Shown: positions 34,030-45,545 of the stretch, one piece after another
How positions within the stretch are numbered: position 1 is the first letter of the stretch
Layout: the number at the start of each line of letters is the position of its first letter
NCBI GenBank assembly: GCA_027625915.1
Contig: JANTQA010000032.1
Location: forward strand, 9,300,001-9,364,000
Reading direction: 5' to 3'
Origin: Anaeramoeba flamelloides
Taxonomy: Eukaryota; Metamonada; Anaeramoebidae
DNA: 64,000 nt
Notes under the pieces: model-generated
Database searches by the model: none
The model's input: the letters and a program-made list of their open reading frames with translations, nothing else
What the model was told of the DNA's origin: nothing
Position numbers and translations under genes: made by a program

Positions 34030-34210
34030 TGTACAATACATACCCATACCCTACACAAGATAACCCAAGCCAAACTTTATTTTAACTCCCCATTCCATAA
34101 AAGGAACTGGTTTAACCAAAACATACAAACACACACCATACCAAACCTAACACAACCCATACCAATACCCCCACATACCCATAAGCGTAACCCGAATAAG
34201 TACCAAAAAT
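34030..34210 (-). repeat. Dispersed repeat family E, copy E2 (C/A-biased plus strand)
   Basis: The plus strand is mostly C and A (motifs CCCATACC, CCTAACACAACCC, ACCCGAATAAG). The minus strand contains GGGTTATCTTG and GTGTAGGGTATGGG, as in E1 at 9030-9180. The strand asymmetry is unusual for this window. Confidence 0.45.
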
Positions 34211-34670
34211 TCCTCAAATATACTCAAAAGTTACCAAAACCTCTTTAGAGTCGTTTAAAGCAGAAAATTCAAAAAAAAATATTTTGTCTGAAAGCAAAAT
34301 TGTTGTTTTATCGTTAAACGTGGTATATTGGCACTGGGATTTATTCATAGAGTTTTCCATAACATTTTTCTATGTGGTTAAAAAATTTTGGGGTATTTTC
34401 GATTGTCGGGTATTTTCCGAAATATTTCAAAAACCCAAAAGTTTCAAATTTTGACAAACCAATTTTATCCAAAAAAAAGGGATAATTTTTTTGATAACTC
34501 CCTTAAATATTTATATCTTTATATAAATCCAAACAGAGTTGAGTTCATTCAAAGTAGAATTATATTTGTTTATAAAAATGGTTAAAATTTCCACGAAACT
34601 TAGAAATTGGTTTCCCAAGTCAATCATTTTTTAATCTTTTTTTAAATAATTTTTCTATTCACAATTAAAA

Positions 34671-35882
34671 ATGAGCATTGTGACAAAATCAAGTTATATC
34701 AACAATATTTTAACAGGTAATATCTAAAGTTTCATCAGCTTCTTTTAAACAAAAACAATAAAAAAAGATGAGCGATATTAAAAAGAAAATTTTCTTGTTC
34801 ATTTTTTTTTTTTATTTTTCTTTTCTTTTTTGATGTGTTGTAGGTAGCAAAAAAATTCATAGCATTTTCTTTGATCACTCAACCTTCTTTGATCATGAAT
34901 CAAAATTAATGTTACGTGAACTTGAGGTGAAAAGAAACAATCGGGAAGTTAAAGAGCTTGACAGAGTTTTATCAGATCTGAATACTTTAAATCAGAAAAA
35001 AATTCCAGATATTGAAAAACTTCTGAATGATCAGTTATCTGTTTTTGGTGAAAAAGGTATTGTGAAAACTTTGCAAAAACAAACAATTTCATTTCATATC
35101 ATTTCTTTTCTTTCTTCTTGTTTTGTTACATCTCGAAATATTTATTTTTCCTTTTTTATTCTTTTCAATTTCTTGTTTTTTATTTTCTCTGTTCTTTTTT
35201 ATTTTTTATTTTTATTTTTTTGTTTTTGAAAACAAAAAGTTAAATTAGCCAACCAACAAGCACACGAAAACTTAAGCGAAGCAAAAAAACTTTTTGTACA
35301 GTCTTTTTCTGAAATTTTTTTTATCTTTTTTTCTTTTTTTCTTTTTTAAACCTTCTTCCTCTTTAAAAACTCATAATTTATAACTTTTTACACATACACG
35401 ATTTCTATTGAAAAAAGGAAAATAGAACAAAAAGGAATAAAGAAAGAAAAAAGCAATTCCGCAAGGCGTCTCGTGAAATTGAAAATGATTTTAAAAAAAA
35501 AATTTTGCTCATTCAAAAGAAAGAACAAGAGAGGAAAAAAAAAGCAGAACTAAAGAAAAAATCAAAAGATAAAAACCAATCAAAAAAAGAGAACAAGTCA
35601 AAAATAACTTCAGAGAAAGAACCTGAAAAAAAGATAAAAGAACAAGAAAAAAAAAATGGAAACGAAAATGACAACGAAAAAGAAAAAAAAGAAGAAAAAA
35701 AAGAAGAAAAAAATGAAGACAAAAAAGAAGACAAAAAAGAAGATAAAGAAGAAAAAAAAATAGAACAAAAAGAAGACCAAAAAAAGGATGATCAATTAAA
35801 AAGTGAAAAAAATGAAAACCAAGATGAACAAGAAAATGAAAAAATAACAAAGAAAGAAAGTGTCTCTACAGAAGAAAAATAA
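34671..35882 (+). CDS. BLOC1S5: BLOC-1 subunit 5 (Muted)-like protein with charged tail
   Basis: Exons 34671-34716, 34844-35056, 35240-35295 and 35418-35882 join in frame to 259 residues; donors GTAATA, GTATTG and GTACAG, acceptors all AG. Residues 15-100 match the Muted family by eye: KKIHSIFFDHSTFF, then LRELEVKRNNREVKELDRVL, then a KIPDIEKLLNDQL stretch, as in animal BLOC1S5 (EIHSRLLDH...EEKRGLREM). BLOC-1 works in endosomal tubules and lysosome-related organelle biogenesis. After the conserved coiled coil comes KKQFRKASREIENDFKKK, then a Lys/Glu-rich tail of about 110 residues that animal proteins lack. The intron phases (1, 1, 0) fit throughout. Assignment rests on recalled motifs and should be tested by profile search. 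Confidence 0.7.
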
Positions 35883-36794
35883 AATGACAAATGGGCCCAA
35901 CACAAAATATAAATTACATCCCAAACAACAAAGAAAAAAAAAAAAAAAGAGTATATTTACAGTTAAAGATATTTTAAAAAAGCGAGTAATAGCGGTTTTC
36001 AAAAGTGTTGTTCAAAATGTTTGATTCACTAGTCAACCAAATAGTTTGAATGGCACTTTTGAAAACTTTTTTTTCCTCACCTTTTTACAATAACTTTATA
36101 AAAAATTTCAACACATTTTTTTTTCAAAATATAAATCTGATCTTTTGCTCATAACAGAACTTTGTTTTAATGTGATAATAATATTAGAAATAAATTAATC
36201 CATTTTATAGTAAAGTTTCAGAATTAATAATTACAAATTAAACAATAATTGCTTGAAACCCTTCAATAAAATTTTTATTGTTTTCTTTTTGTTTTCTTAC
36301 TTCTTTACAGTATTTCAATTTGCACTTTTTTTGCATTTCATTATCAATGTTTTTCCATCAAAATTCTGAGATCTAATGAAGCAACAATGGACATTTTTAC
36401 AAGAGCACGATTTCTTTTTTTTTAGAATTAAGAAACAACATTTATTCAATTTACCTAGATTTTTTTTTTTTAATTAGAACACAAAATAATAAAAGGAAAA
36501 AAAAAAAAAACACATTTCCAAAGTTGTTAAAAATTGAACCATTTTTTAAACATGTTATTTCTTTGATTTAACTTTTCTGACTAAGAGAGCAGGTAAAAAA
36601 CAAATTCTTTTTTAAAAAAAGAACAACTGTTCATTTAGTAAAAATATACAAAGTTGAGTACTTTAATTAATTTGAACTTTAAAAATTAAATCATTATGAG
36701 CCAAAGATAATATAAACATTTCTAAGTAATATTTTTCTGAGAATGTGTAAATTTTAAATAGTCATATTCTTATATTTTAATTTTTTAAACCACA
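35883..36794. other. AT-rich spacer, no gene seen
   Basis: 3' flank of the BLOC1S5-like gene. No structure of note. Confidence 0.45.
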
Positions 36795-37205
36795 TTTTAA
36801 CACAAAAATTGTCATTTTCCAATTAAGAAAGAAAAATCGTTATTTCAGATTCTCAAATATTTATCCAACTATTGTATTAGGAGTAGAAAAAAAACAAATT
36901 TCTACACAAAATCATTTTATAAATGATAATATTGAAAAAAATCAATTCGAGATAACTTTCACAACTCATTTTTTTTTCTTATTTCTATTTTAAAATTAAA
37001 AAAAAATAAATTTTATCTTAAAATTTCAACAATAAAGAGATTCAAATTAATAAAAATAAAGATTATCATTGATAAAATGATTTTGTGTAGAAATTTGTTT
37101 TTTTTCTACTCCTAATACAATAGTTGGATAAATATTTGAGAATCTGAAAGAAAAACTTTTCAGATATCTATTGGAAAAGGTAAGTAACCGTGTTAAAATT
37201 TATGT
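36795..37205. repeat. Fold-back element F2 with near-perfect arms
   Basis: 36843-36930 and 37062-37149 are reverse complements over about 88 bp with one mismatch visible (TTTCAGATTCTC...AAAATCATTTTAT). More divergent pairing continues outward to about 36795 and 37205. The very high arm identity suggests a young fold-back/MITE insertion or gene-conversion of the arms. Confidence 0.75.
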
Positions 37206-37610
37206 AAAAAAATATTGCAATTTAGAAATTAATGAAGGTATATACTATTTTTTAGAGATTTTCGATTAAATAATAATAAAAAAACTACAGATAGTTGAAT
37301 TATTTGGATAATTGTATTAACACAAAAAACACCAAAAAAAAATCAAAAAAATAATAATTTCCTCGAACTTATTCAATAGAAATAATAATTTTTTGATCTA
37401 ATTATTTATTAATGATGATATTTTTTTTTATTTTTGATTTTCAAAACAAAACTTAAAATATTAAAACATCAGTTTTTGCATATTTGTAACAGCTTCAAAA
37501 TTACTTTGACAATTTTTTTTTTAAAATATGGTCTAACTTTGTGACATACATCAAACTTTTGAAAAAAAGAAATAAAATTAAACCATATTTAGGTTTTTAT
37601 ATACAAAAAT

Positions 37611-37978
37611 AAGAGTAAATATGGATGTTGTACAAAATAGTGTTTTTGCAATTTTGGAGATAAATAAAATGTTTCATGTAATTACCCATAATTTAATTAA
37701 AGTAAATATAATACTTGATTATATTAATAGACTAATAATAATTTTAATCAAAAAATCGTTTGGTAAATAGTAATCTTTTAATTTTAAAAAAAAAAATCTT
37801 TTTTCAAACCAAGTATTGGTATGTATCAAACGATTTTATATTTAAAATTCATTTGATCCAAAAAATTAAAACCATGATTACTTTTACTATTCTGAAATTG
37901 TGGGTAATTACAGGAAGCTCTTTATTTATCTCGAAAATAGCAAAAACTCTACTTTTTACAACATCTATATTTACTCTT
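37611..37978. repeat. Fold-back element F3
   Basis: The left arm (37611-37695) begins AAGAGTAAATATGGATGTTG and contains GTAATTACCCATAATTT. The right arm (37896-37978) is its reverse complement at about 85% identity. The arms differ in sequence from F2, so it is a separate family. Confidence 0.7.
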
Positions 37979-38948
37979 GTGTATTAGTTAGAAAATCTTA
38001 AAATTAAAAAAAAAAAAAAAGAAAAAATAGAACTTGTGGGAGTTATTTATATGAATTAATTGTAACCGAGATTTTATTATTTTGATTTTTTTCTTCTGAT
38101 TTTAGAAAATAAATTTAAAAAAAAAATTTCCAAAAGGAAAATTTTTAATAGTGATCATTAGTAAAAAATCTAAAAATTTTTTGTTTAGGAATATTTATGA
38201 TAGATTTTTTATCACAATTTAAGCCATGGAGAAATAATACCATTTTACTTTCAACTACAACTGACTAAAATAATTGTCAATTTGTTCATGAGATTAATGC
38301 CTTAAGAAATCTAATTATTTATTTAAAGTACTCAAAAAATATATCATGAAAGATTCTTTGAAAAGACTTAATTATCATCATAAACCAATTTGAAATTGAG
38401 ACTTTTCAAAAGCTATTTCACCTTCCTTATTAAACTTTGGATATCCTTTTAATTGGTATAATTTGATTTTCATAATAATTAAAATCATCACTTTTCTTGA
38501 TTGCTGTTTGTATTTTTTCTGTATTTTAAACTCAAATATCTTTGATTTGATTATCTTTGTTTCAAATAAGCTATTTTTTCCTTTTTACATTCTTTTTTTA
38601 AATCCTAAAGATGAGTTATTTCTTTTAAAAATAGAAATTATTTACCGTATTACAGAAATAAAAAAAGTGAACAATTTCTCTCTAAAGTAATGTTTTCCTC
38701 ATCTAATTTGAGAAAGTTTATTAACAAACAGTTTGTGAAAAAATTCTATTAGATTTATCCAAAATATTGAAAAATTCATGAAGAATTGATTAACATTTCC
38801 AAAAAAAATTCTTTCTAAAATCATTTTTTTTTTTTTTGTTTTTTCAAAAATTTTTTTTTAAATTTTTTTATTATTTTGATCCAATTAACGTGCAAAAGTT
38901 TTGTTCATACAAATCACAAACTCTTTCAAAAGTAAACAAACCTAAAAA
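37979..38948. other. AT-rich spacer upstream of the bromodomain gene
   Basis: No gene seen. It should include the bromodomain gene promoter; a T-rich tract and A-rich stretch precede the ATG at 38949. Confidence 0.45.
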
Positions 38949-40418
38949 ATGTCGCACTATAAATCAAAAAATCGAAGAACACGAACGCAACGCACGAACC
39001 CGGTTCGAGAGATTTGGAGCAAGGTATTGATTGATATGATCGATCTCGTTTCGACCCAAGCCCATGCGGAGCCATTTTTGATACCTGTCGACTGGAAGGG
39101 GCTGCAGCTTCCCACATACCCTGAAATTATCAAAAACCCGATGGACTTAGGAACGATCAAGAAGAAGCTCCAAGCGAGGCAATATAGCACAAAGGACGAA
39201 GTGATAACCGACTTTGAGATGATGATAAACAATGCAAAGACATTCAATTTTGAAATCACCGATCCCATCCATATCATGGCATTAAAGTTACATAGTGAAT
39301 TTTTACATCGCTACATCCAAGCTGAAAGGGAAATCAAGGCACGCATTCGGAAATTAAATAACTTAAGAAAACAAAAGGCCAAATCCCAGCAAAGCCAGAA
39401 TAAAAACAAAAATAAAAATAAAAACAGAGCAAGAAGCCAAAACCTGTCTTCCAAAGCAGGTCTCAACTCCAAAGAAATGCTTCGAAGGAACCAATTACGT
39501 AACAAACAGGGTCGGTTCAAAAGGACGAAGGGTGGAGAAACCAATATAATAAGCTTATCAAAGGACTTGGTTGAAATGGAAAAAAAATATCAAGAAATGC
39601 AAAACAAATACCAAGAAAAGATTAACGAATTAGAGAACAAAGTTGAGCAACTGCTGACAAAGGTCGATCATAACTTGATTGGGACAAAGCTGTTGTCCTT
39701 AGAAAACGAGCGGATTAAAAAATCACCAGATCTTGGCATAAAGTCATTGTCTTCCAATTTATTAGGGCTGCTTAGTAGTTTCACTGGCGGCCCCGTACAA
39801 CTTGACCGGAAAAGGAAAATGCAATTAGACTTTTATAAGCAATCAAGGCAAAGAAAACTAGATTTAAATTCCAACACCAATTTCCCATTTGGGTTTTATC
39901 CCTTTTATTCAGAATCGCCTTACAGTATCGCACCCTTAGTTTCTTTTGAAATGCCTTTCAAGATTTTAAATGAAGACCCCCAAAGCCAAAGTTATTCAAA
40001 TTATAAAACCCTTAATAATCGCGAGATAGTTTCACTAGAAAGTGGCGAAGCAACAATTGTCCAACAAGACAACCAGTTGAACCAACAGCAACAGCAGCAG
40101 CAGCAGCAGCAGCAACAACAACAACAGCAACAGCAACAAAAACAAAATCAAGATTCAGAAAAAAATTCAATTCCAAAAATTTCTTACGAGGAAAAATACC
40201 ATTTAAGCAAAGATATCGAAACCTTAGAAGACGAAGGCAAATTCCAAGTTTTCAAAATAATTAGAGATAGGATCCCTAATTTTAATAAAGACTCGTCAAA
40301 AAAAGTTGCTACAATCGGGTTTGATGAACTCGATGACCAAACCCTGCTATTAATTAAAAAAAAGGTCAGAGAATGGAAAAGTAATAAAGAATTCGAGAAT
40401 TATGATGGCAAAATTTAA
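38949..40418 (+). CDS. BET-like bromodomain protein
   Basis: Single-exon gene of 489 residues. Residues about 20-122 form a bromodomain: PVDWKGLQLPTYPEIIKNPM, DLGTIKKKLQARQYST, and NAKTFN with Asn-100 at the acetyl-lysine position. The usual WPF shelf reads EPF here. A basic linker with Lys/Asn repeats and a coiled coil (about 205-240) follow. A polyglutamine tract of about 18 residues (CAG/CAA mixed, 40083-40139) precedes a C-terminal NET/ET-like domain (about 410-480: EEKYHLSKDIETLE, GFDELDDQTLLLIKKKVREW). One bromodomain plus ET gives a plant GTE- or yeast Bdf-like layout with a single bromodomain. It should read acetylated histones in the nucleus and recruit transcription factors. Composition is much richer in G+C than its flanks. 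Confidence 0.92.
   Translation: MSHYKSKNRRTRTQRTNPVREIWSKVLIDMIDLVSTQAHAEPFLIPVDWKGLQLPTYPEIIKNPMDLGTIKKKLQARQYSTKDEVITDFEMMINNAKTFNFEITDPIHIMALKLHSEFLHRYIQAEREIKARIRKLNNLRKQKAKSQQSQNKNKNKNKNRARSQNLSSKAGLNSKEMLRRNQLRNKQGRFKRTKGGETNIISLSKDLVEMEKKYQEMQNKYQEKINELENKVEQLLTKVDHNLIGTKLLSLENERIKKSPDLGIKSLSSNLLGLLSSFTGGPVQLDRKRKMQLDFYKQSRQRKLDLNSNTNFPFGFYPFYSESPYSIAPLVSFEMPFKILNEDPQSQSYSNYKTLNNREIVSLESGEATIVQQDNQLNQQQQQQQQQQQQQQQQQQQKQNQDSEKNSIPKISYEEKYHLSKDIETLEDEGKFQVFKIIRDRIPNFNKDSSKKVATIGFDELDDQTLLLIKKKVREWKSNKEFENYDGKI
40083..40145 (+). repeat. CAG/CAA microsatellite (polyglutamine)
   Basis: Mixed CAG and CAA triplets coding Gln inside the bromodomain gene, between the coiled coil and the ET-like domain. 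Confidence 0.9.
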
Positions 40419-41964
40419 AAGCAATATTGAATAATATTTCGATTTTTTTTTTCCCAATAATTTCCTTTCAATAATAAAACTAATCCATGTTCGTGATTTT
40501 GATCTTTAATATTATTAATTGATTGATTGATTAATTGTTATTTTTTCTTTTTAATATTTTTGTTTTTTAATGTATTAATTCATTTTATTCACATTAGTTA
40601 TTGATCTAATTATTATTATTAGTAGTAGTAGTTTTTTTTACATCCTAATTTTTTTGGGTAAAAATATAACAATAAATTATATAAGCTATTTCCAATAAAG
40701 TGGGGCAAATTTATTTTAAAATAAATCTTTTAAATCCAATCTTCAAAAAAGTATTTAAACATCCAAAATCATTAATAATCATTTATAAATTCTTGATAAT
40801 ATTTCAATTTGTTCCTTAGTATTGTATTACATAAATAAAAAATAGTAAATTTTCTGATCTCGATTTTATCTGATATTTTTTAGGGTTGAAAATTGGTATT
40901 TCTAATTTTATTTTTGATTGAAAAAATCGTTTTCATAACTTGTTTAATCTCAACAAATTTTCAAATAGAATTAAAAACATATAACCGCATTTTTGTGTTT
41001 AAAAAATCATTTGTACCCTTTCCATATTTGCAGTTTTTTATCGAAATTGGTCGTACATTGTTTTCTCCAAAAAAAGTACTATTTTTTTTTTTTTTTTTTT
41101 GGAAATATTTCATCCAACATATTTTGAAATAAATACCTTAACAATTTATTCAATCGGTATTAATATTAAACTTAATTTGGTAGTGTCAATTAACGAATAC
41201 TTTGACAAACAAAATTGATTTTTTATAAAATGTAAAAAAAAAACTCCCCACTTTTTTGGGAATACCTTATATTAAAATTATTAATACTTTTTTTCCCTTA
41301 AGAAAAAGTTTTGGAAAAAACAAAATAATTGTTCTTTTTTAAATTAAAAAAAAATTATTAAAATTTCAATTCTTACAATTTTTTTAGTTTTTTACTCTTT
41401 TTTCACAAATTTTTATTATCCCAAATTGTTTTGCAAGATTTATAACAAAGTAAAAGTTTATTTGAGATACAATTGTTTTCGAATTTTGATATTATAAAAT
41501 TATTTTGAGTCTAGGGTCTATAAAATTTGCTGTAAATTTGTACCAAATCCCAGGCGGAATTGCTCTCGGAAATAACACTGTGTAATTGAACTTTTATTTA
41601 TTTATTTTTTTTTTTTTTCAAATAACAAAAAAAAAACCTAATGGGATCTAATGAATAACTTTAAATATCAAATAAATTTTCACACTATTTTCAATGTAAA
41701 AAAATTAAAAAACAATTAATCAGTTATCCAATTAGATAAAAATAAAAATCAAAAAAAATAATATAAGGATCTCAAAAAGATATTAAAAATAAATATAAAT
41801 AGAATTTATTTTGAGTGAATATCTAAATATTTATTTTTTTTTTTCAAAAGGATTTTTCAGAAACTACTTTATAATAATAATCTCAAAAAAATGATAATTT
41901 TTTTAAAAAAAAGATAATTTTTTAAAAAAAAAATATTATACCAAAAATGTCCTATTGTATAAAA
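40419..41964. other. AT-rich spacer, no gene seen
   Basis: 3' flank of the bromodomain gene. Only A/T-rich sequence and short frames (for example 40893-41132) without recognisable motifs. Confidence 0.45.
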
Positions 41965-42675
41965 ACTATTTTCCAGTCAAAGGGGCTCAGTTGTAATGAG
42001 TGAAATACATGTATGTGAAGGATTTTGAATGGATATTCAAAGAATAAAATTTATTGTGGAAATTTCACAATTGAAATTATTTTTGCAAACTTTTATGTTT
42101 TTTTCTTTTAACGATTTTTTTTATACCTAATTCAGTTGAATTATTTTTTTTAAATTGCCGGTTCAATAATCACTTGGTAAAAAACCTGTTATTACAATGT
42201 TATTGAAAAAGTGGAAATTATTATTGAGAAATCATATTGATTTCTATTGGGATTTTATGAAGATCTTTGATCCTGATATTTGATTAATAAATGTGAAAAA
42301 TTTTCACTTCATTTTTATTTCCCTTTTTAAATAGAGACCACAAATACCAACACACTTCGTTTGGGGACTTGGTTTCTAAAAGAAAAGTATGGAAAATGAA
42401 GTGAAAATCATATTTGTTTCCATGGAAATTTTATTTACACTTCAATTGAAGTTCAAATGAACATTGTTTTTTTTTCTAAAAAGTTCCCTAAAAATTTGAT
42501 TTTTTCAACCTTTAAAAAAATTATTGATTTATTCTTTTTAATTCCATACATATATCAACCATTCTTCGATATATATTATTGTACTTATTTCTTATTTTTT
42601 TTCTTCAAAAGTTCAATTAAAAAAAGAATTGGTATTTCGAAAAAAAATATTAGATATCATTTACAGAAATAATGG
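41965..42675 (+). repeat. Dispersed repeat family B, copy B3
   Basis: Same orientation and order as B2 (9355-9910): TTTTCCAGTCAAA, ATTTCTATTGG..TTTT.TGAAGATCTT, CAAATGAACATT, then TCAACCATTCTTCG.TATATATTATT. An insertion of about 130 bp follows the GATCTT block. Confidence 0.6.
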
Positions 42676-43549
42676 TTTTAATAAATCAAGAATTGAAAAA
42701 AAAAAAAGTAAAAAAAAAAAAATATGTTAATGAAAAAAGAAAAAAAGTAAGAGAAAAAAAATCATCGCGTAATAATATTATTTTTGGTTGTTTTAATAGA
42801 TCCTAATTGGAGAGATATAATAATAATAAAAAAAAAAACGTCAATAATTATAAGATTCAGCATTAGGAGTATTAGACCTTTTATAGAAATGATTTCCATT
42901 TATATTTTTTGAGTTAGTGGTTTTTTATTTGTTTTTTTTTTTGTTTGTATTTATTTGAATGATTTCTTTCCCATGATTTCTATTTATTTCATATTTAGTA
43001 GAAACAGAAGAATAAATCAAAAATTTCAATGATTACAATCTTTAACTTTTTTATAAATAAACAAATTTTTTATTATTTAGTTTTTGTTCATAAAAAATAT
43101 GTATCAATTTAAATAATTGGGATTTTTCAGAAATCATAGAATTGTTTTTAAAGTATTCGAGCTAAAATATTTTTATTGTTTGTCAAATAGGGGAATTTTG
43201 CCCAAATAGTAACACATATAACATTTTTTTCAACTTAATATCACATATTAAAATTTAAAAGTAATTAGATCTTCTGATTATTTTCTTAGTATTTTGGTTT
43301 TTTAGTGTAATTGAATATCTTCCATATAAAACATTGGATAACGAAAAGTAACTCGATATTTAAAATTCCAATACAAGTCACTAGTTAATCTATTTTGGCA
43401 AAATTGAAGAATAAACTAGCTGCATAACAATTTTATACAAGAATTGTGAGATCTATTGTAATCAAAAAAAAAAAAAAAATGAAGTATCTTTTAAATAGTG
43501 CTAGAATTATATCTTTATAGTTGTTAAATTAATAATTGAATCATTTTAT
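42676..43549. other. AT-rich spacer, no gene seen
   Basis: Nothing distinctive beyond A and T runs. Confidence 0.4.
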
Positions 43550-43748
43550 TACAGTCACTTTCACTTTTAAGGCACAACCTTTCAACGAAATATAAAACAC
43601 AAAAAAATCTCAAATTAAAGCACATTTTTTGGAATTTTAATTTTCACAAATTATTTTACTAGAATTTGAATTTTGTGCCTTAATTTGGGATTTTTTTGTG
43701 CCTTATATGTCGTTGAAAGTTTGTGTCTTAAAAGTGAAACTGACTGTA
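43550..43748. mobile_element. Palindromic Tc1/mariner-type MITE, copy 3
   Basis: About 195 bp between TA at 43550-43551 and TA at 43747-43748. Ends CAGTCACTTTCAC and GTGAAACTGACTG, interior AAGGCACAA...TTGTGCCTTA as in copies 1 and 2. More diverged than copies 1 and 2. Confidence 0.85.
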
Positions 43749-43819
43749 TTTCAAAAAACAAATAATAACTTAGATTTACAAAATTCATATTTTTTTAAAA
43801 CTACTATTCAAAGGAGAAG

Positions 43820-44045
43820 AAATGACAGGAGTCTTTTATCTACGTTCCCAGGGATGTACCAATACAAAGATCATAAACAGTTTCTTGTACATATTTATCA
43901 ATATTAAATATTCCCAGGTCGTATATTATTTTACCCACCGTAAAGATTCTAGTTTTTGTTGCGTTTTCTCTTGCATATTTTGTTTTACTAGATTGACCAA
44001 CAATTTGACCAATTATTTGAGACAAATTGTCGTCTGTTAAACTGG
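43820..44045 (-). pseudogene. Orphan coding-like fragment between two MITEs
   Basis: The minus strand reads open for about 68 codons with mixed composition: LTDDNLSQIIGQIVGQSS, then TKTRIFTVGKIIYDLGIF and YVQETVYDLCIGTSLGT. Composition (Gly, Asp, Val, Thr, Cys) is unlike the A/T noise around it. No start or splice context is clear. I do not recognise it; it could be an exon or a fragment of a transposon protein. Confidence 0.35.
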
Positions 44046-44088
44046 ATTAAACTCTAAAGATATAATAATAATCAACAAACATATTGTA

Positions 44089-44289
44089 TACATTCAGTTC
44101 CACTTTTAAAACACAAAATTTCAATGAAATTTAAGACACACAAAAAATATCAAATTAAAGCACAAAATTTGGAATTTTTTTTACACATATTATTTTGCTT
44201 GAATTTGAATTTTGTGCCTAAATTTGAGATTTTTTTGTACCTTAAATTTCGTTGAAAGTTTGTGTCTGAAATGGTTGGAACTGACTGTA
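44089..44289. mobile_element. Palindromic Tc1/mariner-type MITE, copy 4
   Basis: About 197 bp between TA at 44089-44090 and TA at 44288-44289, ends CATTCAGTTCCAC and GGAACTGACTG. It is 340 bp from copy 3. It carries several substitutions (AAGGCAC to AAAACAC or AAGACAC), so it is older than copies 1 and 2. Confidence 0.82.
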
Positions 44290-44884
44290 ATAGAAAAATT
44301 GCAATTGCAACCCATTTTTAATAAAGTACTAAAGAAACCTTTTAAATTTAAATAAAAATATAAAATGTAGATAATTGGATTTTTGATTGTGGCTAACATC
44401 ACCAATTTCACTCAAAAAAGTTATTTATTTATCAATTATTTTTCTTTCAAGGGCATATTAATTTATCATGAATCCATTAGATACTAAGTTATATCTTTTC
44501 ACTAAAAATGATATTTTATAATTTCAAATCTTTTTGTTGACAGAATTCAAATAATAATAATGAATAAAAAAAATCAATAGGATCTTTGGCAAAAAAACTA
44601 ATCAACATAAAAAATTTATATTAGTCATAATTACTCAAGATTCATTAAAAATAAAAAAAGTTCCAAAGTAACTCAATTTCAAAAAATCCAAATTAAAATA
44701 AAAAAATATACTTTACTTAATTTAAACTTTTTTTTTTTTTTTTTTCAAAAGTAGCTCAATGTTATTTCTAAAATTTCACATATTTTTTGTAATTGATCTT
44801 TAAATAATAACCAAGTAATAAGTAGAATATACACTTTAGAGAATGCTTGACATTTTTATTAGATAAATTTAATATTTGTATCAA

Positions 44885-45242
44885 TTTTCTTTAAAATTGA
44901 AAAAAAAAATTCTACACTCCATCGAGAAAAAAACACAATACCCACTTTGAACATGATTGAAGATCAAATTAAATATGAATAGAAATCAATATCATTTTAT
45001 CTACAATCATTTAAACTGTTTCAATAACATTAGAATAATATTTTTTTACTTCATGACTAAAGGTTTTGTAATCAAAAAAAAATTAAAACAATTCACATCT
45101 TAAAAAAAAATTGTAAGGTGAAAACGAAAAAAAATGTTGAAAATATTGTAATTTCTAAATAAATTTTATTTCTTATATCCATGCAACCCCTTTAAACCTC
45201 TAATTAACACATCTAAATAGACCAATTAGACTAGAAAACCGT
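44885..45242 (-). repeat. Dispersed repeat family B, copy B4
   Basis: Reverse complement of B2/B3: read on the minus strand it runs from a TAGTC.AATTGG..TATTTAG.TGTG block to TTGATCTTCAATCATGTTC. Truncated relative to B2. Confidence 0.5.
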
Positions 45243-45299
45243 TTTTTTTTTTGTAAAAAATTTTAAAATGAATTCTAATGTTAAAAAAATCAAATTAGT

Positions 45300-45545
45300 T
45301 GTAAAAAAACAATCTAAAATAGTTTTTATTGACGATGATTAAATTTCTTCAATTTAAAACAAATTTTTGTCTTTGTACCATAATCAATTTAATGTAATTT
45401 AATCTAATATATAGTTGTTTCATAGCTATCAATATTTGACAAAATAATGATTTTGTATTATTCTTGAGATAACAAAAACTCATTTGAAAAAAAAAAAACT
45501 TCGATCTCTCAAAAAGTACCAAAGAATACAATTTCGAAAAACATA
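45300..45545 (-). repeat. Dispersed repeat family A, copy A5
   Basis: The minus strand gives TTGTATTCTTTGGTACTTTTTGAGAG followed by T runs and TTGTCAAATATTGATAGC, then ATTAAATTGATTATGGTAC and TTGTTTTAAATTGAAGAAATTTAA, the same order as A1. Confidence 0.55.

Noticed and set aside
35509-36002. Phe/Leu-rich minus-strand frames opposite the Lys/Glu tail of BLOC1S5
   Set aside because: Complement of a purine-rich coding tract; no independent features.
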